Shown here: one piece after another, positions 34,109-46,770 of the stretch | Layout of the letters: each line of letters opens with the position of its first letter | Numbering within the stretch: the stretch's first letter is position 1 | Assembly: GCF_014898055.3 (NCBI RefSeq) | Contig: NW_023605194.1 | Location: 59,373,361-59,437,360 of the forward strand | Direction: 5' to 3' | DNA: 64,000 nucleotides | DNA from: Talpa occidentalis | Lineage: Eukaryota > Chordata > Mammalia > Eulipotyphla > Talpidae | The notes under the pieces: model-generated | Database searches by the model: none | Told to the model about the DNA's origin: nothing | Seen by the model: the letters and a program-made list of their open reading frames with translations, nothing else | Position numbers and translations under genes: made by a program

Positions 34109-34998
34109 TAACCACGGCACTGATAAGTCAATTTCTCATTTTAAGAGAGATTGCATTCTCCTTTTTATCCTTTCCAAATACCTTCTCTTTAGACAGATAT
34201 GGAGCTAAATTTTCTGCAGTATATCCTGGCATATGTAAGCTAGTTTAGAAAGTAACTCCCAGAATGTGGGCAAGTATGTACAAGATACATGTAATGAAAC
34301 TTCCTTAAGTAACCTTAAGTCATTTGTAGTCAATATTAAAACTAAAATTATTCATTTAGTTTTGAGTGAATGAGGCAAAAAAACACAGAATTGGTACTTC
34401 TTGAGAAAAATCAGTGTTACCATGCAAATTAGATCCACATGGGAAACAGATTCTTATAGGAGTTTTGTATAATTTTACCAAAATGTTTGGTGTTATAGAT
34501 GTAAATATTATTCTTGCATAAGTTGTGCAAAGGAACATAATCCTATTTTAATCCAACTTTATTTTCTTTAACAAACTACCCTTTGAAGAAAGAATTTAAG
34601 TAATAACAAGGAAAGAGAGAATAGTCATGAAAAAAATTCATCTCGAATTTCACTGCTGACACTAGTTTAAAATTGTTGATGTTTATATATGTCCCACTTT
34701 TATATGTTAAGACAGAGACCATGAGTCATGTCAAGTGGTGATCTGACTATTGTATAACATACTGACAAACAGGATTCATTCTATCACATCTATATTCTTA
34801 GGCTCACTGGGGATGATCATGCAATAAAGAAAACTAATTAATAGAAACTAATGAAATCCTACAAAACACCAACATAAGCTCTTGATGTAGTATTAGATTG
34901 CTATTATAGATTTCTTTTTAAATCAAGTGTGATGCTACAGAAAGAAACTTTAGAAAAAGAAAACTTTAATTGTGTCCCTTCCATACCCTTGCTGAGTC
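34109..34998. other. Unique-looking DNA
   Basis: Nothing recognised. Confidence 0.45.
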
Positions 34999-35011
34999 CT
35001 TTCCCTTCTTT

Positions 35012-35293
35012 TTCTTTTCTTTTCTTTTTTTTCAAAGATTTATTTATTTATACAAGAACTGGGGTACAGGCCAGAGGCATGGGAGGGTGAGAGGATTCAC
35101 CAGAGACAGAGTGGGGAACAGAACAGGCAGGCCGATGAAATACACTGCAGAGAGGAACAGTGGGCAAGACAGGAAAGGTCTGCTGCACCATGTGGGTAGC
35201 TCCCTGGCGGGCCAGGAATCGAACCGGTGCTGCAGAGGCTGCAGACACTTCATATTGCTGCACTCAACCCGTTGTGCCACTGGGGAGGCCCAT
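35012..35293 (-). mobile_element. SINE, older subfamily
   Basis: Reverse copy with GAACTGGGGTACAGGCCAGA, GGAATCGAACC B-box complement and inverted head CCACTGGGGAGGCCC. Exact duplication CTTTCCCTTCTTT at 34999-35011 and 35294-35306. Overlapping frames on both strands come from the SINE. Confidence 0.95.
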
Positions 35294-35306
35294 CTTTCCC
35301 TTCTTT

Positions 35307-36702
35307 GAGCCTGTTTCCTCAACTGTGAAATATAAACAAGTAAATCTGATTTGCAAAATAATTATTAGGATTAAATAAGAAAATATATAGACATATAAAT
35401 GAAATTTATTAGAGACTCATCAGGGATTTGCTCCTATATTCCTAGGTGTGCTCCTTTCATTTTCCCTCATTAACTCCATAAAAAATGTTGTCTTTGCTGA
35501 GTGTGATCACTTCTGAAATCACTTACGACTTAATAGAATCTCCTGAAAACCAAGAAATATTCAGTATTGGGGGCAAAATAAAGTAGACTTTTTGGGAGGA
35601 TGCAAGTAACTTCCATCATAGTAACTGCAAGACTGAAGTTCTGTTGAACTCTGGTATCAATTACCCTAGCACTTTCCCTATGGCTTATTCATATTACATG
35701 CTATGGAAGTTTAATTATATATTGCATTCTTTTCAGATGATCTTGTAAGTTACTTTTTTCTTCCCAATTAGATTTAAAAGATTGTTAATGTAGCAACCCA
35801 GTAGTCTACTCCTGAAGTCCCTATAGGGTTCTGGGACACAACGTGACTCACAAGGTAGGCATTTAAAAACCACTTGAGTTAATTGACTGACATTAACTGA
35901 AGAATTCTATTCATACAATGACTATTGTATTACACTTGGCAAACAAGGTCCACACCATTACAATGAGTTACTCTGAAGTCCAACAGTTATTAAAGCAATA
36001 ATGGAAACAAATTAATTAATGAAAACTAATTAATCCTCTAATAAGACCTGAAAAATTTTATTTAAGAGTCGGGAAAAAAGGAAATGGAAGAAATTTCACT
36101 ATAGATGTCTAAGTAAGTACTAGAGTCAGGTGCAGAATGTGCTCCTTGGAATTCTAGTTCTTTAACTATAATTTTACACCCATCAAGACTAGCAGGTGCA
36201 CATTTCAAGCAACAGACAGGAAAAAATACATAAAATGTTGAATAATATTGTGAATTAATTCTACAAAATATAAAGAATTTAATATAAATTCTATCCTCCA
36301 ATTTAACATATATGCAAGCCTCAAGGGCACCTGAGGAATAATTCATCCTACTATACTAAAACGATTTTGACTCAGCAACATTCCAGTAATTGCTTCAGAA
36401 TTAACTTGACTTTTGCTCAATGAAAGTTTAAGTCATTGCAAACCAGGTTAAATGGCACATTCTGTGCAGCATCTTTCACTAACGGAAAACACATCTTTAT
36501 CATCATCCCCACTGTGCTTGTCTCTCTCATTTTAAGTTTGTGAGCTACATCTTCTTGTTTAGGTCATGTTTTGTGCCAAAAAATTCTCAAAGATGCTATC
36601 AATATCTGATGATACTATACAATATATGATCAACTATGGATCAACAATCCTTAGCAGTTAGCACAGTTGCTTAAACACACACATACAGAGTTATAGCAAA
36701 TC
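35307..36702. other. Unique-looking DNA
   Basis: No gene or repeat recognised. The 94-codon minus frame at 36062-36346 has no motif. Confidence 0.45.
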
Positions 36703-36712
36703 ATTAGCACCT

Positions 36713-36996
36713 GGGGTCTCCCTGGTGGTGCAAGAGGTTAAGACGCAATCTATGAAGCTGTCCACAGCCACTGCAGCATGAGTTTGATCCCCAGCCAGGG
36801 AGCTACCCACATGGCACAGCAGACCTCTCCTGACTCACCCGCTGCTCCCCTCAGCGGTGTTTTTCAGTCATTCTGCCTGTTCTGTTCCCCTGTCTCTGGT
36901 GAATCCTCTCACCCCTCACACCTCTGGCCTGTACCCCAGTTCTTGTATACTTAAAAAAAAATTTAAAAAAAGATCTCAAGTGCAAAAAAGAAAATT
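36713..36996 (+). mobile_element. SINE, older subfamily
   Basis: Head GGGTCTCCCTGGTGGTGCAA, body and tail TTCTTGTATACTTAAAAAAA. Exact duplication ATTAGCACCT at 36703-36712 and 36997-37006. The tail continues as A-rich mixed sequence to the second duplication. Confidence 0.93.
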
Positions 36997-37014
36997 ATTA
37001 GCACCTATCAATAA

Positions 37015-38165
37015 TTTCCACAGTTATATACTGAACACCTAAGTGTAAGCACTGTTCTCATGATATGAACAAAGTTGACTAGATTCTGCTTTCAGGGTAC
37101 TTATTTCCTTATTTTTGGGGCAGGTTATGCTGGTGGAAATAGAAACTATATTAATAGTAATAAAATAATCAACATTATTTCTGTTATTAACAAGTGTTGT
37201 AAGGAAAATGAGAGAGGACAATGTGCAACAGAGTGACTTGTATTAGAAAGGATTAAATTTTTTACATAGTGTGGTCAAGGAAGATCTCAAATCAAGATAA
37301 CTAAATTTAGAAAAGAATGAAGAGAGGCTCACCATGAGAAGGTAACATGAGAAATTATATTAAGAGGTGGAAATATTTTGAGCAAAGGCCCTGAGGCAAA
37401 GGACAACACAAAGAATAAGGCGCAAAGTATGGGCCTCCCTGGTGGCGCAAGGGGTTAAGATGCAACCTACAAAGCTCTCTGCAGTCACCGCAGCACAAGT
37501 TCAATCCTCGGCCAGGAAGCTACCCACATGGTGTAGTAGACCTCTTCTCACTCACCCGCTGCTCCCCTCAGCAGTGTATTTCAGTCAATCTGCCTGTTCT
37601 GTTCCCCACTCTGTCTCTGGTGAATCCTTTCACACCACCCCCCACACTTCTGGCCTGTACTGTGGTTTTTGTATGCATAAATAAATCTTAAAAAAAAAAA
37701 AAGGAATGAGGTAATATAAGGGAACATTAAGGGGAAGAGGGGCTGTATATAAGATTGAAACTCATAGATCACCCAAGGGATTTCAGTCTCTGCAATGACT
37801 AAACAGTCTTATGCAGGAATTAGGATTGACAGAATTTATTTTAGAAGCTCTCTCCACCTGTCATGTAAACATTGAGGACCAGTGCTCAGTAGTCAAGGTT
37901 CGGAAGGTGGTGCTTTGGATAGAATACCTAAGTGTACATAGAGAAAAGTGAATGTGTTGATGATACGTTTTGGTGGACTGGGTTTCACATGTCGAGGGGG
38001 AAAAACAAGAAACAATAATGATTCTTTGGTTGTCTGGACTATAGGGCAGATGATATGTCTATTTCATGAGATGTGGGAGGATAAAAGAGAAAAAGTCTCT
38101 TTTAGGAAAAGGATAGATAGGAAAATACAAGATAGAAGTCGTCAATTCTTCTTTGAAGTATTATT
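37015..38165 (-). mobile_element. L2 LINE (antisense), split by a SINE
   Basis: Left part: ATATACTGAACACCTAAGTG, GCACTGTTCTCATGATATGA, GTGGTCAAGGAAGATCTC, GAGCAAAGGCCCTGAGGC. Right part continues after the SINE at 37703 with AGGGATTTCAGTCTCTGC and related text. The left half fits antisense L2 well. The right half is weaker, so its end is uncertain. Confidence 0.6.
37433..37702 (+). mobile_element. SINE inserted into L2
   Basis: Head GGGCCTCCCTGGTGGCGCAA, GGTTAAGATGCAACCTACAA, body and tail GTATGCATAAATAAATCTTA then A12. No clear target duplication was found. Confidence 0.93.
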
Positions 38166-41100
38166 TGCTAGTTTATAGGTAGAAAATTGAGGCTCAGAAA
38201 AGTTAAAAATTATCTGAATACATTTGAACATTTGTAAAAACAGGTTTTCTTTTACCAAAAATGAGGGCAAAGAAGGTCAGAAAACTAGAGTAAAAAGTTG
38301 GGGATTTTAAAGGCAGACACTATGTTTAAAATTTGGTTTTAAAATTAAAAATAATAAAAGCATAAGAAGATAGCATTTCAAATCCATCATATTGAGAAAA
38401 AGTTAGGTAGCAAGTTTTTATCCTGGCAGTCCTTAACAATAGGCAAGTTTTCTGAGATCGTGAATAGATGATATTTTCATAATTTCATACTGTTAGTGAA
38501 ATCTAATCAAAATGCTGTGGAGATTTTCTTTCCTATTTATGATTTTGTATACCAAGTTTAGTGCATTCAGATAAAAATCAATGAAGATGGCATAAGTAAG
38601 ACATAATCTTTTGTTAAAAGATGTGTTTAATTTTTAGGCATTATATGTTAGTCTTTCTGAAACTTTATTTTCCTTACTATAACAAAATCACAAATTTTAA
38701 TGCCAGGAAAATTTTTGTTAATATTTTATACACAGAAATAATTAATAATGATGTCCATATGTACTGATGAAAAGATCACAATTCACCTTTTCTATGTGCA
38801 TTAATTCCAACTGCATTCCACAAACTACTCCTAGATTACCAAGCAATCTATTATGATAAAAAAAAAATCAACTGAATTGATCCCAAATTATTCTGGGGAA
38901 AAAAAAAAAAAACTAAATGGCAACAGAGGGACAAAATAACCACAAAATTTCTTAACACAAAACTCATTTGAATATGCTAATTTATCTATGGTCAGTCACA
39001 ATTTAAAGCATAATTTAAAGATTTCAAATAAAAAGTAGAAATAAATTAACATTAACTTGCATACAGAACTAATACAAACAACACAACTTCTTCTAATAGC
39101 CTCTTGAACATTTTGACATTAATAGTTCATTTCAAGGCAACAATTACAAGATTTTAAAGGGTAAATGGAACTTTTATTCAATTAAATCTGTCACTTGAAA
39201 GAATCAGCCTTCTCTGTTACACTAATCCTGAAGTTGTTGGCTCTGTTACCTTTTCACCACTGCCCAGCAAGGGGATTTTAATCTGTTTTAGGCTGTTCCT
39301 CTAAACCTTTGCACTAAATTTATTCATATTGGAGAAAACTCTGGGTTGTGAAAATATGAGGATTAGAGAGAAGAATATCTTTAAAAATTAGAAAAAGACC
39401 AAAAAAAGTGATTTTCTTTAGAAAGGATTTTAAGCGTGAATTAAAACCTGAAAACAGACTTTTTCATTCACATTTTTTTTAAAAACATGGCACAACTTAC
39501 AATACATAAGAAGGTTCCATGATGAGAACATGCTGAAGATTTAGTCACCTCCTTTTTCTTTTTACAAAGGATTTAGAAAGGTTTTTATTACATATAGGTT
39601 AAACAACCTTCTAGAAGGAGGAATTTAATAGACTAAAACACATAAGCCTCTGGACATACTATCACTGAAGATGAAGGTGATAGAAGAATCTTGAGCACTA
39701 AATCTATCCATTTCAGTGTGGCCTGACAGTCACACAGTTTACAGGTAATTGAGCACCTTTATTAAAAAACCAAAGCAGAAAAATTTGGATGACAATTGAA
39801 TATACTGAAAGATATTCCAGAGGTATGGAAATAAATAGGAAAGGAACTAAGCAAGTAACCAATGATAAAATGTAGCTTAGACAAAATATAGAAAAAATAT
39901 AGGTAATAGAAACTAAAAGAAAATATTCTATAAGGTCAAGTTTTGCATATTTTTGTTTATAGGATGGTATAATTTGACAACTATCTTGTTTCATAAAGAC
40001 TAGCAGGCTCACAACATCAACTTATAAGTGATAATAAGAGTGATAGAAATGGAAAAATTCAAAACTACTCACCCATTGGAACCCTCTATCATAATAAAAT
40101 TTCAATAATGTGCCTATTTCCTTTTAAGTGTCAATAGCAGCATCATATTTAGTTTCCATAAATACAAAAAATAAATGTACAAAATGTAGGAAACCCAAAC
40201 AAAATTAGTACTATTCAAAAAATGGTAAAATAATATGGCTTTCTTGAAAGCTATTATCTTCACATTTATGTTTTATCTAGAAAAACTAGCAAGGTATTAG
40301 TTTTTAATGGTAATATTATATGGGAAAAGTTTCATTTTGTTTTGAGTTTTTAATTATGTAGATCTACAGATTTACATGGAATAAAATTTACATGGAATGA
40401 AAGAAAAAGCACAATGCTAAGGCATCTGGAATTTATTGTTGTATAGCAAACAACCTACTAAATATTAGAAACCATTTACATTATATTCCAGGAAAGGATT
40501 TTATAGTCAAAGAAAACCACAGTCCTACAACATTTTAATGCCATCTCAGAAACTTTGACAGCCTTTTAAAAAAAGTTTTAAAATGAGCAATATAGTGAAA
40601 TAAAAAGGTATACAATTTGCTAATACCATAGGATTCCAAAGGTTTGTTAGCAAAAATATTCATTCTGATGGTAAATTTACTTAAAAATGTAAATTTATTA
40701 ACCTCTCAGGCACAAATAACAACAAACATGAACATCATTCTAATTTTAACATACAATCTTATTGACCAAGTTTAAAAAATATTCATATAGTTTAAGTTTG
40801 AAAGGATATTTAAGAATGGGATACTGCTTTCTTATATTATTGGAGGAAAACTTTGCTAAAGCTTTCTGTTTGAAATCTGACAATGTATACAAATGTACCA
40901 TGGTTGTATCCTTTGTCGCACTAATTCTAGAAGGAATTACCCTAAATAAAATCTCATTAATGTATAGAGACATGTAAAAGGATGTTTTAGAGGATTTACC
41001 TATAAATAGGATGAAACACATATTCATTTATAGGACCCAGCCACTTTTATAGAGTGTATTACACAATCCTTAAAAATTATGTATCTCCAATCTATATCCT

Positions 41101-41327
41101 TTTGTTATACATAGGAAGAATCCTACAATGCATTATTGAAAAAAAGATAGGTTCAAAACCACATACATATTAAAATCACATTTATATAAAAATGTGTATC
41201 TATATATGTATATTATATACAAATATTTGTAATGTTCTGAAGAATTTTTATAGGGTGTTATGAATTCAGGATGAATTTGTAAAATACAGTGTAAAGTTAC
41301 AGTTTTGTATTCAGACTGCTTAACCTC
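38166..41327. other. Three kb of unique AT-rich DNA
   Basis: No gene, SINE or clear LINE. A 99-codon minus frame at 39713-40012 and overlapping frames at 40746-41027 on both strands have no motif. This is the longest stretch here before 58 kb without a SINE apart from 26.1-32.2 kb. Confidence 0.5.
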
Positions 41328-41342
41328 AAATTTCAACTTCAT

Positions 41343-41593
41343 GGGCCTCCCTGGTGGCACAGGGTTTGTTAAAGTCTCAGTGCTATCAAGCTATCACCAG
41401 CCACTGAAGCATGAGTTTGATCCCTGGCCAGGGAGATCACCTACATGGTGCAGCAGACCTCTCCTGCTGCTCCCCGCAGCAGTGTACTTCAGTAGAGCCA
41501 CCTGTTCTACTCCCCACTCTGTCTCTGGTGAATCCTCTTACTCCCTGCACCTCTAGACTACACCCCAGTTTTGTATGCATGAATCTTTATAAA
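41343..41593 (+). mobile_element. SINE A of a same-site pair (older)
   Basis: Older-type head (CAGGGTTTGTTAAAGTCTCA), body, and tail CAGTTTTGTATGCATGAATC. Flanked by AAATTTCAACTTCA at 41328-41341 and 41594-41607. The second copy also serves as the left duplication of SINE B. Confidence 0.95.
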
Positions 41594-41607
41594 AAATTTC
41601 AACTTCA

Positions 41608-41875
41608 GGGCCTCCCTGTTGGCGCAGCGTTTGAGCGCTGGGTTGCGAAGCTGCCCGCAGCCTCTGCGGTGCCGGTTCGATCCCCGGCCACCAGAGGAGG
41701 GTCCCACATGGCGCGCAGACCTCGCCTGCCGCCCGCTGCTCCCCTCAGCAGTGTACTTCGGTCCTTCTGCCTGTTCTGCTCCCTGCTCTGGCTCTGGTTA
41801 ATTCTCTCACCCTCCCACGCTTCTGACTGTACCTAGTGCTTGTGTAAATAAATAAATAAATCTTAAAAAAAAAAA
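41608..41875 (+). mobile_element. SINE B of a same-site pair (young)
   Basis: Young-type head (GAGCGCTGGGTTGCGAAGCT), B box GGTTCGATCCC, body, tail with AATAAATAAATAAATCTTAA and A14. Flanked by AAATTTCAACTTCA at 41594-41607 and 41876-41889. The spacer after the B box is shortened. Confidence 0.96.
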
Positions 41876-41889
41876 AAATTTCAACTTCA

Positions 41890-42121
41890 CTATAAAGTAT
41901 TTGACTATGTGCAAGTCAACTCTTAACGCTCCTATTTTCTTCTTATCTGTAACATGAATATAACAACAAAACCTATATAATGATACAAAGATTTTAACCA
42001 AATAGCTTGTATGTAGTGATATATAAGTAAATGTTAGTTGTTATATTTATATTCTTCTTTATTGTATTATTTTCATAATAATGAATAACTACTACTTTAA
42101 TACAATCTAGCTTTACATTTT
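41890..42121. other. Short AT-rich unique block
   Basis: Nothing recognised. Confidence 0.45.
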
Positions 42122-42138
42122 TATTTAAATACAAATTT

Positions 42139-42434
42139 TTTTTTTTAAAGTTTTTTTTTTTTTTTAAAGATTTATTTATTTATTTATACAAGCACTGGGT
42201 ACAGTCAGAAACGCGGGAGGGTGAGAAAATTCACCAGAGCCAGAGCAGGGAACAGAACAGGCAGACCGACGAAATGCACTGCTGAGGGGAGCAGCGGGGT
42301 GGCAGGAGAGGTCTGTGCACCATGTGGGAACCTCGCCCAGTGGCCAGGGATGGAACCGGCGCTGCAGAGGCTGCGGGCAGCTTCTCAACCCAGTGCTCAA
42401 CTGCTGTGTCACCGGGGGGGGGGGGGGGGGGCGC
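42139..42434 (-). mobile_element. SINE with poly-G at its 5' end
   Basis: Reverse young-type copy (CACTGGGTACAGTCAGAAAC) whose inverted head ends CACC followed by 18 G instead of the usual GGGGAGGCCC. Exact 17-bp duplication TATTTAAATACAAATTT at 42122-42138 and 42435-42451. Confidence 0.94.
42414..42431. repeat. Poly-G run (G18)
   Basis: Eighteen consecutive G on the plus strand at the 5' end (minus orientation) of the SINE. Could be a slippage product or an assembly/sequencing artefact. Confidence 0.9.
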
Positions 42435-43654
42435 TATTTAAATACAAATTTAATGAAAAATTAAAGATTATATTTAACTCTAAAATGTCACCATATCTGT
42501 TTTTAAATTATTTTAAAATTATTCTTATGACTGATTTTAGGTATATTAGGATTAATCAATTATTAGTATCTGAAATGTCCCCATTGTCCAAATTACATGT
42601 TCCTTAGCAGTTGTAGAACAGTCTCGATTGAGAAAATTATGATGTCACTGAGGAACTTACCTAGGAAATGTGCTCATTAACTATGATCCAATAAAGTTTT
42701 AATATATTACTTGACCATAGTTTTCCTGGTAAACAAGGATACATGGAACTAAAGAGGATAAATGGAACTAATTGCAATAAGTTACATACTCATTTTATGT
42801 AAAAAGAGGAATCAAGTCTTTCGATTGGCCAAATTAAATTTAAACCACCTCAGATTAAACATGAAACATTTCTACGTGGCATTTTGTAAGGACTATCTCA
42901 ATCCAAGAAGTAATTCCCATGGAGGAAATTTCAGTTATTGCAAGTAAGCTGTTAGGTAATCAAACAACAGTAATGAAACTTTAGCAGAGTCAGGCAGCAT
43001 ACCACAAACTGCAGACTTTGCCTTTGTGGAGCACCGGTCTTATTTGAAACTTATGCTAGAATATTACTTTGTGGAGAGGCTTAACCAAAATTCTAACTTT
43101 GTATTGAATAAAAATAAATAAACTTGTGAGGAGAAGGCCATGAAAGCAGTTTAATCTTAAATTGTGATCCCTTTTATCAATGTAATGAAAAGCATAAATC
43201 TTTGTGTGCTTCACAGCCTTGTACACTCTGCAGTAATACAGGCAATCTATATTTGAATACATTTCTAGAATCCAGCTTAGCTTCTCATGTGTCACTGTAT
43301 AGTACTCCTTTGGGGATCCACAGCTCTCCCTTTTAACTATGAATGGTAGGAAATTTAATGAGTTTCTAAAATAAAGCATCAAGACAGAATGCAACCTATT
43401 CATTGTAAGTGATTACATCATCTAAAATGTTATCAAGAGATTGGAAGAAGAATATGGCAATTAGTTGTTCCTCCTTCCACAGCTACCCCAATATTGTCAA
43501 TCCCTATAGAACTCTTTACTCTTTTGTTATCCAAATATAGACAAGTATAGGCAAGAAGTACTTTCATTTTCAACCTAGATGCCCTCATGTTATCTCATGC
43601 ATACAAAATGTGTTTCTACACTGAGAAAATTATAATGTATGTTTCATATACTTT

Positions 43655-43780
43655 TAGTATTTATTATAAGCTATGCACCAGGTACTAACATCTAAGTTTA
43701 ATATTAAAATTTGAGGCTGAGAGAGATTAATTAACATGGACAAGGCAACAACTCATTAACAATAAAGTCTAGGAAAGGGA
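43655..43780 (-). mobile_element. Possible MIR fragment (antisense)
   Basis: Parallels 'caggcactgtgctaa...gaggctcagagaggttaa' in order, at high divergence. Confidence 0.45.
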
Positions 43781-44669
43781 GGAGTCTAAAGTCCTAAACA
43801 TAATAAATCTAAAGATTCTATATGTTGACACATGTGGAGTTTATCAGAAAGTTTAGTGTTACCACAATTGCTACTATTTAGAGATACTACATGGTTTATT
43901 TCTTCCTCATAACTCTTCTTCCATGGCAATGAATGATTTAAAATTATTGCTGGCAGCATTTCACTTTTAAAATGTCAAGAAGTCCACAGTAATCATATAA
44001 TCCTCCCATTGGAAAATTTGAAATAAGTTATATCCAAAACAACTTAAGTTATGAAATAAGTTATAATAGCCAAACAACTGGGCCATATTTACAATTGAAT
44101 CAGTCTTTTGTCTCCTTAATAACAAAAGAAACTATTCTTTTACTAAAGTGAAGATGTAAATCAGGCTGTCATTCCAATGCATCAGAGATGTAAACCCCAC
44201 AAACAAATCAAAGGCATACCTATTCAACAAGCATTTGGCATTGACTTCAGCAATGAATCAAGATGCTTTCTCTTCAATTATTTTAGACTAAAAAATGTTT
44301 TTGAATTCCAGGGGCCAGAACTGACCAAAAATAAAGTTGCCCTTCTTTTGAAAGCATTTGCAGACTACATTTGTGTGTGAATACATACTCCATTCCCTAA
44401 TATTACAGTAAGCTACTAAGTGCTGCTTGTCTATTGTTATTCAAGAGAAAAAAACCTGACAACCCAGTCTAATGCTAATCCAAAGCCATGAGCAACTGTC
44501 AAGGCACTTACACAGAAACAATTTCTCTCTGCTTTAAAACTGACATGGGTACTCATTTTGGTTCAGTGTTCACTGAACAAAAGGCTTTTACTGGGTTCAA
44601 GATGTAAAGTACTTGTGCCCACTGACTGAGTACCTAACACTCCCTAGTCATCAAAGGATTTAGATTTTG

Positions 44670-44825
44670 TGGGGCCTTGATTGTATACAATTTGGGGGAC
44701 CCTCTTTAAATAAAAGAATATAAAATTATAAATCCAAAATTACACACTGGGTTTTAGAAAGGCCTCTACAAGTGAGGGACTCTGAATTTAGGTTTTATTA
44801 GCTTCACGGAAAATTGGCTTCTGTC
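44670..44825 (+). mobile_element. Possible hAT-type MER element
   Basis: TGTGGGGCCTTGATTGTATA, GGGGGACCCTCTTTAAATAA, AAAATTATAAATCC, GAAAGGCCTCTACAAGTGAG, then TTATTAGCTTCACGG. The layout recalls a MER-type DNA element but I cannot name it. Confidence 0.35.
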
Positions 44826-45479
44826 TCCAGCAAAAATCTCATTGTATCTTCTCATACTCACTAATGAAAAATGAGTATCTGACTTATTTGCAAAAGAAGC
44901 ATTACAATTATTTTATTGGACAATTATACTGACTCAGTAAATCAATTCAAACCAATCAAGAGGCCAATTTGCATATTACTCAGAGTTCAATAATCACAGT
45001 CTACTTTTAGTGATCAAATACAATATTATTTTTTACTTGTTCCATACTCAGCATTCTGAAACATACATTAAGAATTTTGAGCAATGTACGTAAGTTTATG
45101 GTGTTCAGGGTGCATTTGCACTTGCTGGTTAGGTGAAAAATGTAAAGGATGCTTCATCCTATGTTTACCAGCCTTAGCAGTTGTTTATGAATCTGATGCA
45201 CGGTTGATCATTTAATCAAGATGTTAGAACTTTTTCTAAACAGGGGAGCAGTAGTAAGGCAAACCTCATTCAAGAGAAACTAGGAGTCTTAGAGTTCTAT
45301 AAAGTAGGGAAATGAGACAATGATCTGCATTGTTAAAGTCTTAAGAACACTTTTGTAAAAAGATCCTCAAGTCATACAAAGGTATCTTTAGGTCTATATT
45401 ACCAAAAAAAAAAAAAAAAATTCCTCAGTTTCCCCACTATGTTTGGTACTTGTGTACATAATTGAATTTAGAGTGTCTT

Positions 45480-45761
45480 TTTTTTTTTTTAAGATTTATT
45501 TATTCATGCATATAAGAGCTGGGGTACAGGACAGAGATGCGAGGGTGGGGGTGGGTGAGAGGATTCACCAGAGACAGAGTAGGGAAGAGAACAGGCAGAC
45601 TGACTGAAATACACTGTTGAGAGGAGTAGCGGGTGAGACAGGAGAGGTCTGCTGCACCTTGTGGGTAGCTCCCTGGCTGGCCGGGGATTGAACTCATGCT
45701 GCAGAGGCTTTGGATTGCTCCATAGTGCGGTGCTTAACCCCTTGTGCCATCAGGGAGGCCC
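45480..45761 (-). mobile_element. SINE, older subfamily
   Basis: Reverse copy with GAGCTGGGGTACAGGACAGA, GGGTGGGGGTGGGTGAGAG insertion in the G-rich part, and inverted head CATCAGGGAGGCCC. Exact duplication TAGAGTGTCTT at 45469-45479 and 45762-45772. Confidence 0.94.
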
Positions 45762-45864
45762 TAGAGTGTCTTCTTACCCTCAATTTCAAGGGAAAAAAAT
45801 ATGATAGAAAAGAAAAACAGCCAGGTACAGAGGGAAAAAGCACTGGAATAAGTTTTAGAAAAAT

Positions 45865-46044
45865 TAAAATATATAGTGGCTCTCACGCTATAGAGCACAT
45901 CAGAACTAACTGGAAGGCTTGCTAACACATGATTGCTGGCTCATCCTCAGAGTTTCAGTAGGTCTAGGGTGTAAGGCCCAAGAATATGCATTTGTAATGT
46001 GTTCCTAGCGTGATAGCAAAGCTGGACAATCATTGACCTTGTCC
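45865..46044 (+). mobile_element. MER5A-type hAT-Charlie MITE
   Basis: AGTGGCTCTCACGCTATAGA, GCACATCAGAACTAACTGGA, AGGCTTGCTAACACATGATT, CAGAGTTTCAGTAGGTCTAG, GGCCCAAGAATATGCATTTG, TAATGTGTTCCTAGCGTGAT. This follows the MER5A consensus I recall step by step. Confidence 0.82.
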
Positions 46045-46049
46045 ATTGT

Positions 46050-46145
46050 GCGTCTTCATTTTCTGACCTGTAAGTGAGAATGTTGACTTGAATTATAGCT
46101 AGATACTTTCCAGTATTTTATAATTTCCTGATTCCAACAAACTTT
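46050..46145 (+). mobile_element. Possible MIR-like 3' segment
   Basis: TCTTCATTTTCTGACCTGTA, AGTGAGAATGTTGACTTGAA, then TAGATACTTTCCAGTATT resembles the MIR 'catctgtaaaatgag...cttccag' series. Confidence 0.45.
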
Positions 46146-46761
46146 CTAGATCTTGACCCAGGAATCCCATGTTTATGTGTGTTTATTAAATTTTCCTGGT
46201 GCACTATGCAAAAAATATGGGGCATCACTGAGTCTTAAGCTGTGTTACATAGTACTTTTTGTTATTCTATAAGAAGGGTATTTAAAGCATTCTGATATAT
46301 ACTTTCATTCATTGAAAAAGGCAATATAAATGCATAATATCACATAGCAGTTTATATGGGTTGACATAATGATTTCTGATGGATAGCTCAGATTTTAAGA
46401 CTGGAAGGATTGTCAGGAAGCATTAAAAGCAACAGACTTAGAAGTTTATAAAAGTAAAAATGGAAATCATGAATATAGCACACTATTTTTTGAAAAAAAA
46501 AATCAATTTTATGTTTTCAATGTGATAATCTCAAACTACTTTATATTGCTTTCTCTTTTGCTAGAAAACAAGCAAAAAAAAAACCACCTTGTTATTGTTC
46601 TCGTTTTCTCCTTTTCCTTTTCCCTCCCATTCCTACAATATCGCCTATGAATTTCAGTATATAAAATTTTATGCTTGCAGTTTCCTTAAGGCTTTCAGTG
46701 TGTGCCACCTGGAGGTGCACATTTCTCTGAAAACGGAAAGTTTGAGAATAACACAAATACG
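46146..46761. other. Unique-looking DNA
   Basis: No gene or repeat recognised. Pyrimidine-rich near 46597-46635. Confidence 0.45.
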
Positions 46762-46770
46762 ATACATCTT

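Larger units (their letters stand above)
42452..45468. other. Mostly unique DNA
   Basis: Scraps: antisense MIR-like at 43655-43775 (AAGCTATGCACCAGGTACTA, then GAGGCTGAGAGAGATTAATT) and a hAT-like stretch at 44670-44820 (GTGGGGCCTTGATTGTATAC, GGGGGACCCTC, TATTAGCTTCACGG). A17 near 45403. No gene: the 115-codon minus frame at 43056-43403 has no motif. Confidence 0.45.
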
